64,000 bases of DNA from Rhizobium skierniewicense (GCF_014196515.1 NZ_JACIDV010000013.1:1-64000), one strand, 5' to 3'. Positions 8,189-17,794 are shown, numbered from the stretch's first letter. Translations and numbers: made by a program. The notes: a model not told the origin generated them from the letters alone.

Positions 8189-9463
8189 TTAGCCACCATT
8201 GGCCAGGGCCTGTACCCTATACCGCGTCACAGCAGTCGCTAGCGTTTCGGCGACCTTTGCACGCCATTGTTCGTCCAATAGAAGCTTTTCGTCGTCCGGA
8301 TTGGATAGAAAGCCCAGCTCCAAAAGAACCGATGGCACGTCATGAGCGCGCAGCACCTGAAAACCCGCATAGCGATGCGGATTATTGATCAAGCCCACCT
8401 GTCCCTCGAAGGAGCGGACGATGTTTTCGGCCAATGTGACCGAAAATGCCTGCGTTTCGCGGCGCGTGAGGTCGAGCAGAATATCCGCCACTTCCGGCTG
8501 CTCGTGTTGGGCCGCAACACCGGCGATCTGGTCGGACAGGTTTTCACGCTCGGCAAGGTCCTGCGCCATCCTGTCGGACGCCCGGTCGGAAATCGTGTAG
8601 ACGGTCGCGCCGCGAATGCCTTTTTGCTTCAGCGTGTCCGCATGAACAGAGATGAAAAGGTTGGCATTCTGCTGCCGCGCAAGCGTTACGCGCTCCGACA
8701 GAGCCAGGAACGTATCGTCATCCCGCGTCAGAAATGCCTTGATGCCAGGAATTTTGTTGAGACGCTCCATGAGCTGTTTGGCAAATGTCAGCGTGATCAC
8801 CTTCTCGTCAGTCCCACTGACCCCGCCTTTGGCACCGGCATCGATCCCGCCGTGGCCCGCATCAACGGCAATCACGAAATCAGAATGCCGGTCAGACTTT
8901 GGAGCGACATCGGGCGTAATGGATGCCGTCGTCGCAGGTGCGAGCGCTTGCCAGTTCTGATCCTTCAAAAGTTGTGCGAATTTCTGCTTCGTGGCGATTT
9001 CGGTATCGAGAACGAAACGAAAGACCTTGCCGCCGTCTTCGGCTTTCACTTCGGCAATCGCCACCTGCACAGGCTTTTTCGCTGTTAGCACCAGCCGTGC
9101 ACTGCCCTCGCCCATGCTGCCGAAACGAATGTCGCTGAAAAGACCTGTCGGCGCGAGGTCCTTTGTCGGAAACGAAAAGCCGACGGCTGGGAAATCCACA
9201 ACGATGCGCGCAGGCGAATCCAGATAATGAACGTCGAAATCGGGCTCTTCGTTGAAATCCATGACAATACGGGTGCGCGCCTCGTCTCCGATGATGCGCG
9301 CGGCACTGACGATGAGAGCGGGAGGGTTCGATTGCGCACTGGAGGGGGCTGACAGGGAGACAAGACCTAGGGCTGCAAGAGCAACCAGCCTGCCGATTCG
9401 CCCGATACAGACGTCAGTCCGTGAGGACACTGCCCTTTTGATGCCGGTTTTGATGGTCGCCAA
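8189..9463 (-). CDS. N-acetylmuramoyl-L-alanine amidase (AmiC-like, AMIN domain)
   Basis: 424 residues. An N-terminal export signal (hydrophobic stretch LVALAALGLVSLSAPSSAQS) is followed by a beta-rich AMIN domain (about residues 50-155), then an Amidase_3 catalytic domain. Zinc ligands and the active site are seen in VAVDAGHGGIDAGAKG, the FISVHADT segment and the terminal LLELGFLSNPDDE Glu. It cleaves the stem peptide from MurNAc during cell separation in the periplasm. The only upstream start in frame is a TTG at 9463 with a weak GGA site, so the exact start is uncertain. It is divergent from rne. Confidence 0.92.
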   Translation of the reverse strand: MATIKTGIKRAVSSRTDVCIGRIGRLVALAALGLVSLSAPSSAQSNPPALIVSAARIIGDEARTRIVMDFNEEPDFDVHYLDSPARIVVDFPAVGFSFPTKDLAPTGLFSDIRFGSMGEGSARLVLTAKKPVQVAIAEVKAEDGGKVFRFVLDTEIATKQKFAQLLKDQNWQALAPATTASITPDVAPKSDRHSDFVIAVDAGHGGIDAGAKGGVSGTDEKVITLTFAKQLMERLNKIPGIKAFLTRDDDTFLALSERVTLARQQNANLFISVHADTLKQKGIRGATVYTISDRASDRMAQDLAERENLSDQIAGVAAQHEQPEVADILLDLTRRETQAFSVTLAENIVRSFEGQVGLINNPHRYAGFQVLRAHDVPSVLLELGFLSNPDDEKLLLDEQWRAKVAETLATAVTRYRVQALANGG

Positions 9464-10106
9464 AGTAAATTCCGTATGTCAGTTATTTCGACAGATATCG
9501 CCGTCGTACAAACCAAATAACCCCGTTTTTCTACCATAGAATGGACTCATTTGCGCTTGCGCGCAACAATCGCAGCGGTTGGTGAAGGAATTCTTAACTA
9601 AGACATTCCACCAACGATATGGCATATTTAGCCACCCTATTGCTATTGTGACGGATAGACCATACAACGTGAATGAGGGTTAAAAGTGTTGACGGGATAG
9701 ACGCCCGCCGGCTGCCAATCGACAAAGACGCTGGCGCTGTAAATTCGGGCAATCATCTGCCGTCGCTGCATTTTTATCCTGAAACTGGATTAATTCTGGT
9801 CGTGGCCAGAACAATACCCGGTGGCATGCCACCGCACGCTCGAGGAGAGCATTTTCATCGGATCCTTCGGGGTCTATTTATTAAAGTCGTTCTCGCTTGG
9901 CCAATGATGTCGTTGCAGCAGCTTTCATATGAACCGGATACAACGAGCAGGCTTCATGCTCTGCCATGTGTTCGGATGCTGCCAGTTTACAGACGCCGGG
10001 CAGGAAACTTCATTTCCGGCACACCCTCGACCTTAGATGAAAGGCCTGTCCCTGCGGCGGGCCTGTTCTCGTATAAGACAGGGCTGCGCCGAGGAGCACA
10101 GCTTAC
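9464..10106 (+). promoter_or_regulatory. Divergent promoter region and long leader of rne
   Basis: 643 nt between the amidase and RNase E. The ORFs inside it lack good starts and family resemblance, so I treat it as non-coding. The rne ribosome site (GAGGAG) is at about 10091-10096. Long rne leaders are known in other proteobacteria to be cleaved by RNase E for autoregulation; that this one does so is inference. The exact promoter was not identified. Confidence 0.45.
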
Positions 10107-13052
10107 ATGGCAGACAAAATGCTTATCGACGCGTCCCATGAAGAGGAGACGCGCGTTGTAGTCGTTCGTGGAAATCGAATTGAAGAATTCGATTTCGAGT
10201 CGGAACACAAGAAACAGATCCGCGGCAATATCTATCTGGCGAAAGTCACGCGCGTGGAGCCTTCGCTTCAGGCTGCGTTTGTGGATTACGGCGGCAATCG
10301 TCACGGCTTTCTGGCTTTCGCAGAAATTCACCCGGACTATTACCAGATCCCGCTGGCCGATCGTCAGGCTTTGCTAAGAGCGGAAGCAGAGGATCATCGC
10401 CGCAATGACGACTTTGAGCCTGCGGATGCTCCCAATGAGACTTCCTCTGCGTCATCCGTGGGCGTTGATCTTTCCCAGGCTGATCAGCCAGACGTCGGTA
10501 TTGTCTCGGCAACAGACGTCGCCGATGAAACGCCTGAAACCTCGGAAATCTCTGCGGAACCAGCTGTAAGCGAAACTGACGCCATCGAGTCCGTCGCGGA
10601 AGAGATACCCGCCGAAGACGAAAAGCCAAAGAAGCGAGTGCGTCGTCCACGCACGAAAAAGAAGACCGATGCGGACGACATTTCTGCCGATGCAGCCCCT
10701 TCGGATGACAGCTCCGAGGATGACGGCAGCAAGGGCGGTGAAATGGCCGCCATGGTGGACACAGACACGATCTCTGAAGAGGTTGAGGGTCTTGGCCGTC
10801 GCGATAATGACGACGATGATGACGATGACGATCATCACGAAAAGGAAGTCATCGAATCTGTTGGCGCCGAAGACGCGATGGAAGAGGTTCCAGACCGCGT
10901 GTCGCGCAAGCCACGCAAGCAATATCGCATTCAGGAAGTTATCAAGCGCCGCCAGATTCTGCTGGTGCAGGTGGCCAAGGAAGAACGCGGCAACAAGGGT
11001 GCTGCGCTGACGACCTATCTGTCGCTGGCCGGTCGGTACTCCGTCTTGATGCCAAACACAGCGCGTGGTGGTGGTATTTCGCGCAAGATCACCCAGCCGA
11101 CGGACCGCAAGCGTCTGAAGGAAATCGCGCGCGATCTGGAAGTGCCGCAGGGCATGGGCGTAATCCTTCGTACGGCCGGTGCAAACCGCACTCGCGTCGA
11201 AATCAAGCGTGACTTCGAGTATCTGATGCGTCTGTGGGAAAACGTTCGCACATTGACGCTCAACTCGACCGCGCCGTGCCTCGTGTATGAAGAAGGATCG
11301 CTGATCAAGCGCTCGATCCGCGATCTCTACAACAAGGACATCAGCGAAATCATCGTATCCGGTGAAGAAGGCTATCGTGAAGCGAAAGACTTCATGAAGA
11401 TGCTGATGCCGAGCCATGCCAAGGTCGTTCAGCCTTACCGCGATATTCATCCGATCTTCGCGCGCTCTGGCATCGAGGCGCAGCTGGACCGCATGTTGCA
11501 GCCGCAAGTGACCTTGAAATCCGGCGGCTATCTCATCATCAACCAGACCGAAGCGCTGGTTGCCATCGATGTGAACTCCGGTCGTTCGACCCGCGAACAC
11601 TCCATCGAGGAAACCGCCGTTCAGACAAACCTTGAAGCGGCCGAAGAAGTGGCGCGTCAGTTGCGTCTTCGCGACCTTGCAGGCCTCGTCGTCGTCGACT
11701 TCATCGACATGGAAGAAAAGCGCAACAACCGCTCCGTCGAGAAAAAGCTCAAGGATTGCCTGAAGAACGACCGCGCCCGCATTCAGGTCGGCCGCATCTC
11801 ACATTTCGGCCTTCTGGAAATGTCGCGTCAGCGTATTCGCGCATCTGTTCTGGAATCCACGACCCAGGTCTGCTCGCATTGCGGTGGCACGGGTCATGTG
11901 CGCTCCGAATCATCCATCGCTCTGCATGTTCTGCGCGGCGTGGAAGAATATTTGCTGCGCAACACGACGCACAACATCACGGTTCGCTGCACCCCGGATA
12001 CGGCACTCTACCTGCTCAACCACAAGCGTGCGACGATTGTCGATTACGAAGCCCGTTTCGGCGTTGCGATCATCATAGCAGCCGATGAGAGCGTGGGTGC
12101 CCAGCACTTCGCAATCGATCGCGGCGAAGCCGTCGAAAACCCGGTCAAGATCGAAAGCCTCATACAGATGCTTCCGGACTTCGAGGAAGAGGAAGACGAC
12201 ATCATCATCGAAGCGGATGAAGATGAAGACGAGGAAGAGATCGTTGTAAAGGCTGAGAAGGCCGATGCACGTCCCGCGCAGGCCGACACCGGCGAAGATG
12301 GCAAACGCAAGCGTAAGCGCCGTCGTCGTCGTCGGGGCAAGAATGGCGGCCAGAACGGTGCCGAAGCCAATGGTGATTCGGAAGACGATACGTCGTCTGA
12401 CGATCAGGACGATAATGCCGAAGACGAGTCTGATGATGACGAGGCTTCCACCTCGACACAGGAGACAGGCGACAGCGCGACATCCGACGATGGCAAGCGC
12501 AAGCGTCGCCGCCGTGGCAAACGCGGTGGACGCCGTAATCGTGACGAAAACGGCAACATCATCGATGAAGATGGCACAGAGCCTGAGACATCTGATGCTG
12601 TCGAAGATGGCGCTGCTGCCGCTGCAATAGAGGGCGTTGAAGAACCCGCTGTCGTAGAAGCAGTCAAGGCGGAAGCACCAACGCCGACGATCGAAGAAAC
12701 GGAAAAGCCGAAGAAGCCACGCCGGACCCGCAAGGCCAAGGAAACAGCGCCTGAAGCAGTTGTGGAAACTCCGCCTGCTGCTCCCGCACCTGTTCCCGTC
12801 GAGACGGTGGAGCCTGTTGTGGTGGATGTTCCGGTCGCGGAAGCTGCTATCGAAGAAGCAGGAGAGGCATCTGCCGATCTGGCGACTGACACACCGGTGG
12901 AAAGCACCAAACCCATTCGTGCCAATCGTGGCGAGAACGTCTCGTCTTCCGAGCCTGTGGTCACGTCGGCATCTGGATCCAACGATGCTGCAGACAGCGA
13001 TCCCTCCAAGCCTCGCAAGGGTGGTTGGTGGCAGAGGCGCGGCTTCTTCTAA
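10107..13052 (+). CDS. rne: Ribonuclease E
   Basis: 981 residues. The RNase E/G catalytic half begins at residue 1 (MADKMLIDASHEEETRVVVV). The S1 domain (from about 36) is interrupted at about residues 88-268 by a very acidic, Ser/Asp-rich insert with a basic patch, then resumes (VAKEERGNKGAALTTYLSLAGRY). The DNase-I-like core holds VAIDVNSGRS and VVVDFIDMEE, with the metal-binding Asp residues. The zinc link reads CSHCGGTG (about 588). The C-terminal third is disordered, with Arg/Lys-rich RNA-binding blocks and acidic stretches, the degradosome scaffold type. It is the main endonuclease of mRNA decay and rRNA maturation. Confidence 0.96.
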   Translation: MADKMLIDASHEEETRVVVVRGNRIEEFDFESEHKKQIRGNIYLAKVTRVEPSLQAAFVDYGGNRHGFLAFAEIHPDYYQIPLADRQALLRAEAEDHRRNDDFEPADAPNETSSASSVGVDLSQADQPDVGIVSATDVADETPETSEISAEPAVSETDAIESVAEEIPAEDEKPKKRVRRPRTKKKTDADDISADAAPSDDSSEDDGSKGGEMAAMVDTDTISEEVEGLGRRDNDDDDDDDDHHEKEVIESVGAEDAMEEVPDRVSRKPRKQYRIQEVIKRRQILLVQVAKEERGNKGAALTTYLSLAGRYSVLMPNTARGGGISRKITQPTDRKRLKEIARDLEVPQGMGVILRTAGANRTRVEIKRDFEYLMRLWENVRTLTLNSTAPCLVYEEGSLIKRSIRDLYNKDISEIIVSGEEGYREAKDFMKMLMPSHAKVVQPYRDIHPIFARSGIEAQLDRMLQPQVTLKSGGYLIINQTEALVAIDVNSGRSTREHSIEETAVQTNLEAAEEVARQLRLRDLAGLVVVDFIDMEEKRNNRSVEKKLKDCLKNDRARIQVGRISHFGLLEMSRQRIRASVLESTTQVCSHCGGTGHVRSESSIALHVLRGVEEYLLRNTTHNITVRCTPDTALYLLNHKRATIVDYEARFGVAIIIAADESVGAQHFAIDRGEAVENPVKIESLIQMLPDFEEEEDDIIIEADEDEDEEEIVVKAEKADARPAQADTGEDGKRKRKRRRRRRGKNGGQNGAEANGDSEDDTSSDDQDDNAEDESDDDEASTSTQETGDSATSDDGKRKRRRRGKRGGRRNRDENGNIIDEDGTEPETSDAVEDGAAAAAIEGVEEPAVVEAVKAEAPTPTIEETEKPKKPRRTRKAKETAPEAVVETPPAAPAPVPVETVEPVVVDVPVAEAAIEEAGEASADLATDTPVESTKPIRANRGENVSSSEPVVTSASGSNDAADSDPSKPRKGGWWQRRGFF

Positions 13053-13081
13053 GCCGGGTTGTCAACACTGAAGAACACGTC

Positions 13082-13113
13082 GAGGCTCCGCATGGCGGGG
13101 CCTCTTTCGTTTT
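13082..13113 (+). terminator. rne terminator
   Basis: GAGGCTCCGC and GCGGGGCCTC form a stem with one central mismatch around a 3-nt loop, followed by TTTCGTTTT, 30 nt after the rne stop. Confidence 0.75.
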
Positions 13114-13220
13114 ATTCAGCAATTGCCAAGGCGCGTAAAAGGCCTTGACGAACGCTTTAGAATACACTCCCTGAGATTGCAATTTGACGAAGATCTTAAC
13201 CTGCACTGAATGGATTTGAT

Positions 13221-13802
13221 GTGACCGACAGCCGCGACCCGGCATTGACCGTGCGCCGAATTTTAAAGGTGAACCACGCTGGCGAGTTCGGTGCCATCAG
13301 GATTTACGGCGCACAGATTTTTATCGCCCGTTGGCTGTTCCCGGATATCGTTTCCAAACTCGAAGAGATGCGTGACGACGAGATCGATCACTGCCGGTTG
13401 TTCCGTGATGCTATGCCTGCGCGGGGCGCACGGCCCTGCCGCATCATGGCATTGTGGAGCTTGGGCGGTTTTGTTCTGGGCTTTCTAACGGCGCTGTGTG
13501 GACAAAATACGATATGGATTTGCACAGAAGCGGTAGAGAGTACCGTTCATCGGCACCTCGGGGAGCAATTGCGGTTTCTTCAAAAACGCGATCCCGATCT
13601 GCACGCGCTGATCCTATCTATACAGGAGCAGGAATTGGCCCATTTGACAGAGGCCGAAAACAGTCAGAAACACCGTGGTACAATGCGTAAGGTCCTGCTA
13701 CCGATCATTGGTGGCCTGACCGATCTGATGATCTGGCTTTCGACATGGGGCGATTCCAGTTGGATGCGAGCTGAAATGGCGCGCGATACCCTGGCCGGAT
13801 AA
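13221..13802 (+). CDS. coq7: Demethoxyubiquinone hydroxylase (Coq7 family)
   Basis: 193 residues from a GTG start (MTDSRDPALTVRRILKVNHAGE). The diiron carboxylate ligands of the Coq7/CLK-1 ferritin-like fold are visible: Glu in VNHAGEFGAIRIY, the DDEIDHC pair, Glu and His in CTEAVESTVHRH, and the late QEQELAHLTEAE. It hydroxylates demethoxyubiquinone in the last steps of ubiquinone synthesis at the membrane. Hydrophobic segments around residues 75-95 and 155-175 suit membrane association. It is monocistronic between terminators and convergent with dksA. Confidence 0.93.
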   Translation: MTDSRDPALTVRRILKVNHAGEFGAIRIYGAQIFIARWLFPDIVSKLEEMRDDEIDHCRLFRDAMPARGARPCRIMALWSLGGFVLGFLTALCGQNTIWICTEAVESTVHRHLGEQLRFLQKRDPDLHALILSIQEQELAHLTEAENSQKHRGTMRKVLLPIIGGLTDLMIWLSTWGDSSWMRAEMARDTLAG

Positions 13803-13837
13803 GGTGCGAAACGTCGGCAGCAAGAGGTTGAAACGAA

Positions 13838-13864
13838 AAGGCCGTTTCGCTGAGAAACGGCCCT
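13838..13864. terminator. Shared coq7/dksA terminator
   Basis: GGCCGTTTC and GAAACGGCC form a perfect 9-bp stem with a short loop, placed between the convergent coq7 and dksA stops. Confidence 0.75.
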
Positions 13865-13893
13865 GTCAAATATCGCGGATTTGAAGAGACGAC

Positions 13894-14313
13894 TTACTCG
13901 TCGCGGTAAACTTTTTCGCGGCGCTCGTGGCGCTCCTGAGCCTCGATGGAAAGGGTAGCGATGGGACGTGCATCCAGTCTCTTGATACCAATCGGTTCGC
14001 CTGTCTCTTCACAGTAGCCGTAGGTTCCGTCATCAATGCGCTGAAGGGCAGCGTCGATTTTCGAAATGAGCTTTCTCTGACGGTCGCGGGCGCGCAACTC
14101 GATGGCCCGGTCCGTTTCAGAGGATGCTCGATCCGCCAAGTCGGGATGGTTTGCGCTTTCTTCTGCGAGATGACCAAGGGTCTCCCGCGCTTCCCTCAGA
14201 ATGTCGTTTCTCCAGCCGACAAGCTTGGCACGAAAATATGCCTTCTGATTGGCGTTCATGAACTCATCGTTTTCAGAAAGCACATATCTGCTAAGATCGA
14301 TCTTCTCACTCAC
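13894..14313 (-). CDS. dksA: RNA polymerase-binding transcription factor DksA
   Basis: 139 residues from GTG 14313 (MSEKIDLSRYVLSENDEFMN), which has a GAGGAG site 6 nt upstream; the ATG 7 codons earlier has no good RBS. A long coiled-coil (about residues 30-95) carries the tip region, followed by the globular zinc-finger fold. Only the first of four finger cysteines is kept (YGYCEETG, then RLDA): C-T-R-A in place of C-C-C-C. This single-cysteine form occurs in alphaproteobacteria. It acts with ppGpp at rRNA and amino-acid promoters through the RNA polymerase secondary channel. Confidence 0.93.
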   Translation of the reverse strand: MSEKIDLSRYVLSENDEFMNANQKAYFRAKLVGWRNDILREARETLGHLAEESANHPDLADRASSETDRAIELRARDRQRKLISKIDAALQRIDDGTYGYCEETGEPIGIKRLDARPIATLSIEAQERHERREKVYRDE

Positions 14314-14579
14314 GCGATTCTCCTCGAAGAACATCTCATATTGCGCGGGTATACTCCAATGCCATATGGCCGTTCAAGTGCTCAGAACGGTTTTCAGGCA
14401 TTTTTAAATCTGTCACAAAATTCAGCTAAACGGTTATTTTTTAAGCTTTATTCGCCGAACACGGATTATTTCTTCGATCACGTTATCAGAACTTGCCTTT
14501 ACCGGACGCCACTTGCGAGGCACGGATCTATTCATGTAAGGCAGCGACGGATGTTTAAAGCCAAGTAGGATGTCTGGAC

Positions 14580-15089
14580 ATGTCAGTGCTTCAATCGCCG
14601 CCCTTCAGGCTCTATCTGCTCCGTCACGCGCATGCCGCCTGGGCCAGTCCCGGCGAGCACGATTTCGACAGGCGGCTCGACAGCAAGGGTTATGCGGAAG
14701 CCGAGATGATCGGAGAGAAAATAGCGACCAAGGGTCTCGTTCCGGATGTCGTCCTGAGCTCGACCGCAGTCCGCTGCCGGGAAACCGCGCAGGCCATCAG
14801 GCGGGCATTCAACGACGCCTTTGAAATCAGCTATGTCGACGAAATGTACAACGCCCAGGCGGAAATCTATCTGGCGCTGATGTCGGGGCAAGCATCGGCG
14901 AAATCCGTCATGCTGGTGGGCCATAACCCGACCATCGAGGCGGTGGCCGAGGCGTTGCTGGGGCATCAACGAATGGAACAGGCGCTGCCAAACGGCTTCC
15001 CAACAGCAGGCCTCGCTGTGCTGGATGCGGTATTGGACGACAAGACAGGTGTTCCGCAATGGGAGTTGCAGGACTTCCTGGCGCCATGA
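14580..15089 (+). CDS. sixA: SixA-type histidine phosphatase
   Basis: 169 residues of the histidine phosphatase superfamily. The phospho-acceptor motif reads YLLRHAHAAWASPG (RHA at residues 15-17), with SSTAVRCRETAQA giving the second Arg and LVGHNPTIEAVAEAL the second His. SixA proteins dephosphorylate HPt domains or phosphocarrier proteins such as NPr; sequence alone does not reveal the partner. No signal peptide, so cytoplasmic. It lies 102 nt upstream of the ycjX-like gene on the same strand. Confidence 0.85.
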   Translation: MSVLQSPPFRLYLLRHAHAAWASPGEHDFDRRLDSKGYAEAEMIGEKIATKGLVPDVVLSSTAVRCRETAQAIRRAFNDAFEISYVDEMYNAQAEIYLALMSGQASAKSVMLVGHNPTIEAVAEALLGHQRMEQALPNGFPTAGLAVLDAVLDDKTGVPQWELQDFLAP

Positions 15090-15191
15090 CCGACAGTTGC
15101 ACTCTCAAAACTTTCCCGAGGCGCTTCTTTTTTGAGCAAGCCGCCGACCTATATATTTTGACAGGATGAAATATTTAGGAGGAAACGTTCA

Positions 15192-16667
15192 TTGCCGCCA
15201 TCCTTCACCTCCGTCACCGATAGCGCGCTGATCGCTATCGACAATCTGGCCGATCGTGCGAGCGCTTTAACCAACCCGACTGTACGACTGGGCGTGACGG
15301 GCCTTTCGCGTGCCGGCAAAACCGTTTTCATCTCGTCGCTGGTTCATAACCTCCTGAACGGCGGTCGCTTACCCCTGTTCGAGGCGATCCGCTCGGGCAG
15401 AGTTTCGAATGTTCAGCTTGAACCCCAACCGGACGATGCCATTCCGCGTTTCCAGTACGAAGATCACATTCAAGCCCTGGTGCGTGAAAGGATCTGGCCC
15501 GATTCCACCCGCGCTATCTCGGAATTACGCATCACGCTTGAATATCAGAGCGCGAGCGGCTGGGGCCGATGGTTCTCATCGGGAAAACTCGCGATCGATA
15601 TCGTCGATTATCCCGGCGAGTGGTTGCTTGACCTTCCACTTCTCAATCAGGATTACAAGACATTCAGCGATGCAACGGTCGCACTTGCGGCAGGCGGCGT
15701 ACGCGCCGAACTTGCGCGCGACTGGCTCGAGATCGCGCATTCTCTCGACATCAACGCGCCTGCCGACGAGATGACGGCGCGACGACTGGCGGAAAGTTTC
15801 GCGGCCTATCTTCGTGTCTGCAAATCCGATGAACGTTCGCTGTCGACATTGCCGCCCGGACGGTTCCTGATGCCGGGTGATCTGGAGGGCTCGCCTGCCC
15901 TCACCTTCTCTCCGCTCCCCGGCTTGACGGATGAAAAAGCACCAAAAGGCTCTATACGCGCCATGATGGAGCGCCGCTATGAAGCGTATAAGTCCATCGT
16001 GGTCAAACCGTTCTTCCGCGAGCATTTCGCCCGCCTCGACCGTCAGATCGTTCTTATCGATGCCCTACAGGCCGTCAATCGAGGCCCCGAAGCCGTGCAG
16101 GATCTGGAACGAGCGCTCGGCGACGTGCTTGCCTGTTTCAGACCCGGCAAGAACAGCCTTCTCTCGTCATTGATTGGCCGACGTATCGACAAGGTTCTTG
16201 TTGCCGCTACCAAGGCGGATCATCTGCATCACGAAAGCCATGACCGGCTGGAAAATCTGACGCGGCGCCTGGTCGATCGTGCGGTGACCACAATCGGCAT
16301 GAGTGGTGCAGGCATTGAAGTCATGGCGCTGGCATCTGTACGCGCAACGAAGGAAGCCAGCGTTCGCCAGGACGGCCACGCGCTGCCCGTCATCGTCGGA
16401 ACACCGATGGCAGGCGAAAAGATCAACGGCGAAGTGTTCGATGGCAATCGGACCACAGCAATTTTCCCAGGTGACCTTCCAGAGGACCCGGAACCGCTTT
16501 TTCGCACGCTTGATGCCGAAGGTGAGGCCACCAATTTGCCCGACGTGAATGTCGTGCGCTTTCGTCCCCCCAAGTTGGAAGAAAGCACCGGTGGCATCAA
16601 ACTTTCCGTCCCGCATATCAGGCTTGATCGCGCCATGCAGTTCCTGTTCGGAGATAAACTCGCATGA
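15192..16667 (+). CDS. YcjX-family P-loop GTPase-like protein
   Basis: 491 residues from a TTG start preceded by a strong AGGAGG. A Walker A motif is visible as GVTGLSRAGKTVF (about residues 35-47). IVDYPGEWLLDLPLL resembles the DxxG switch region, and VLVAATKADHLHHES carries TKAD, the base-specificity motif. YcjX is in the phage-shock regulon of gammaproteobacteria, where its cellular role is unresolved. Here there is no pspF/pspA nearby. The next gene (DUF697, YcjF-like) overlaps by 4 bp, so the pair is translationally coupled, as in E. coli. Confidence 0.87.
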   Translation: MPPSFTSVTDSALIAIDNLADRASALTNPTVRLGVTGLSRAGKTVFISSLVHNLLNGGRLPLFEAIRSGRVSNVQLEPQPDDAIPRFQYEDHIQALVRERIWPDSTRAISELRITLEYQSASGWGRWFSSGKLAIDIVDYPGEWLLDLPLLNQDYKTFSDATVALAAGGVRAELARDWLEIAHSLDINAPADEMTARRLAESFAAYLRVCKSDERSLSTLPPGRFLMPGDLEGSPALTFSPLPGLTDEKAPKGSIRAMMERRYEAYKSIVVKPFFREHFARLDRQIVLIDALQAVNRGPEAVQDLERALGDVLACFRPGKNSLLSSLIGRRIDKVLVAATKADHLHHESHDRLENLTRRLVDRAVTTIGMSGAGIEVMALASVRATKEASVRQDGHALPVIVGTPMAGEKINGEVFDGNRTTAIFPGDLPEDPEPLFRTLDAEGEATNLPDVNVVRFRPPKLEESTGGIKLSVPHIRLDRAMQFLFGDKLA

Positions 16668-17737
16668 AAGACGACACCACCCAGCAAGGTCGCAGACCAG
16701 CATCATTCACGCTGGAGAACGAACCGGTGGCGGAGCGCCCGTCTGAAACCAAGCGTGCGCCACGCAGTTTCGATGCCGACATTTCGATGACGCCGGACGA
16801 CGAAGACCCGTTTATCGCTCCCGAGGAGATCGACGCTACGGCTCTACCTGTCGCAACGCCGCGTAAACACCGTTTTTCCTTCGGCAAACTTGCCCTGGGT
16901 GCATTGGGTGTTCTTCTATCACTGGCGTTCTGGATGTGGGCGGATCAGCTCATCAGGGACCTGTTTTCGCGGTCCGACTGGCTGGGCTATACCGCGACTG
17001 CGGCACTTGCCATCGCCGTTTTCGCGGGTCTCGTTCTCATCGCCCGAGAAGCAATGGGCATCATGCGCCTGAACGCCGTACAGTCTTTGAAGCTGGATGC
17101 GGGAAAGGCCGCGCTGGAGAAGAAACCGTCAGCCGCCCGCGCCGTCATCGTCAGGCTGAATGCCGTTCTGTCCCACCGCGCTGAAACGGCAAGAGGCCGT
17201 GCCGCGCTCAAGGATACCGAAAACGACGTGATCGACGGCCCGCATTTGATCGATCTTGCCGAACGCGAACTGTTGGGCCCGCTCGACCGGCAGGCGCGTG
17301 CACTGATTCTGAATTCGTCCAAGCGCGTGTCCGTCGTCACGGCGGTCAGCCCCCGTGCGGTGGTGGATCTCGCCTATGTGCTCTTCGAAGTGACGAGACT
17401 TGTGCGGACCATGGCAGAGCTTTACGGGGGCCGTCCCGGCACGCTCGGCATGCTTCGGCTGTTGCGCGACGTCATCGCACATCTCGCCGTCACAGGCTCG
17501 ATTGCGGTCGGTGACGGCATAGCACAGCAGGTGCTGGGCCACGGCCTTGCATCCCGGTTGTCAGCGCGGCTGGGAGAAGGCGTGATCAACGGATTGATGA
17601 CCGCGCGAATCGGCATTGCCGCGATGGATCTGTGCCGCCCACTTCCTTTCAAGGCGCTGAAGCGTCCCGGAATCGGTGACTTCGTCTCGGATCTGACACC
17701 TGATTTCAGAGGTGCTAAAAATATCGAAAAGCCCTGA
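16664..17737 (+). CDS. YcjF-family (TIGR01620, DUF697) membrane protein
   Basis: 357 residues starting at an ATG that overlaps the ycjX stop. Residues 1-65 are charged and disordered. Two transmembrane helices follow (about 72-90, LALGALGVLLSLAFWMWAD, and 107-127). The C-terminal half is the DUF697 region with amphipathic helices and a Gly/Ala-rich segment (GDGIAQQVLGHGLASRL). It is the membrane partner of YcjX in many proteobacteria, with unknown biochemical function. No terminator is evident directly after it. Confidence 0.87.
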   Translation: MKDDTTQQGRRPASFTLENEPVAERPSETKRAPRSFDADISMTPDDEDPFIAPEEIDATALPVATPRKHRFSFGKLALGALGVLLSLAFWMWADQLIRDLFSRSDWLGYTATAALAIAVFAGLVLIAREAMGIMRLNAVQSLKLDAGKAALEKKPSAARAVIVRLNAVLSHRAETARGRAALKDTENDVIDGPHLIDLAERELLGPLDRQARALILNSSKRVSVVTAVSPRAVVDLAYVLFEVTRLVRTMAELYGGRPGTLGMLRLLRDVIAHLAVTGSIAVGDGIAQQVLGHGLASRLSARLGEGVINGLMTARIGIAAMDLCRPLPFKALKRPGIGDFVSDLTPDFRGAKNIEKP

Positions 17738-17794
17738 TCTACAAGGCCATGACATCGCGAAAGGTTACGATGTCAGCGCCTAATCGCCAGGAAT

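Noticed and set aside
9673-10161. 162-codon ORF in the rne leader
   Set aside because: It overlaps the rne start, lacks a ribosome site and has an unlikely composition.
10452-11600. 382-codon antisense ORF in rne
   Set aside because: Antisense of the acidic insert and catalytic domain, with no RBS and no domain.
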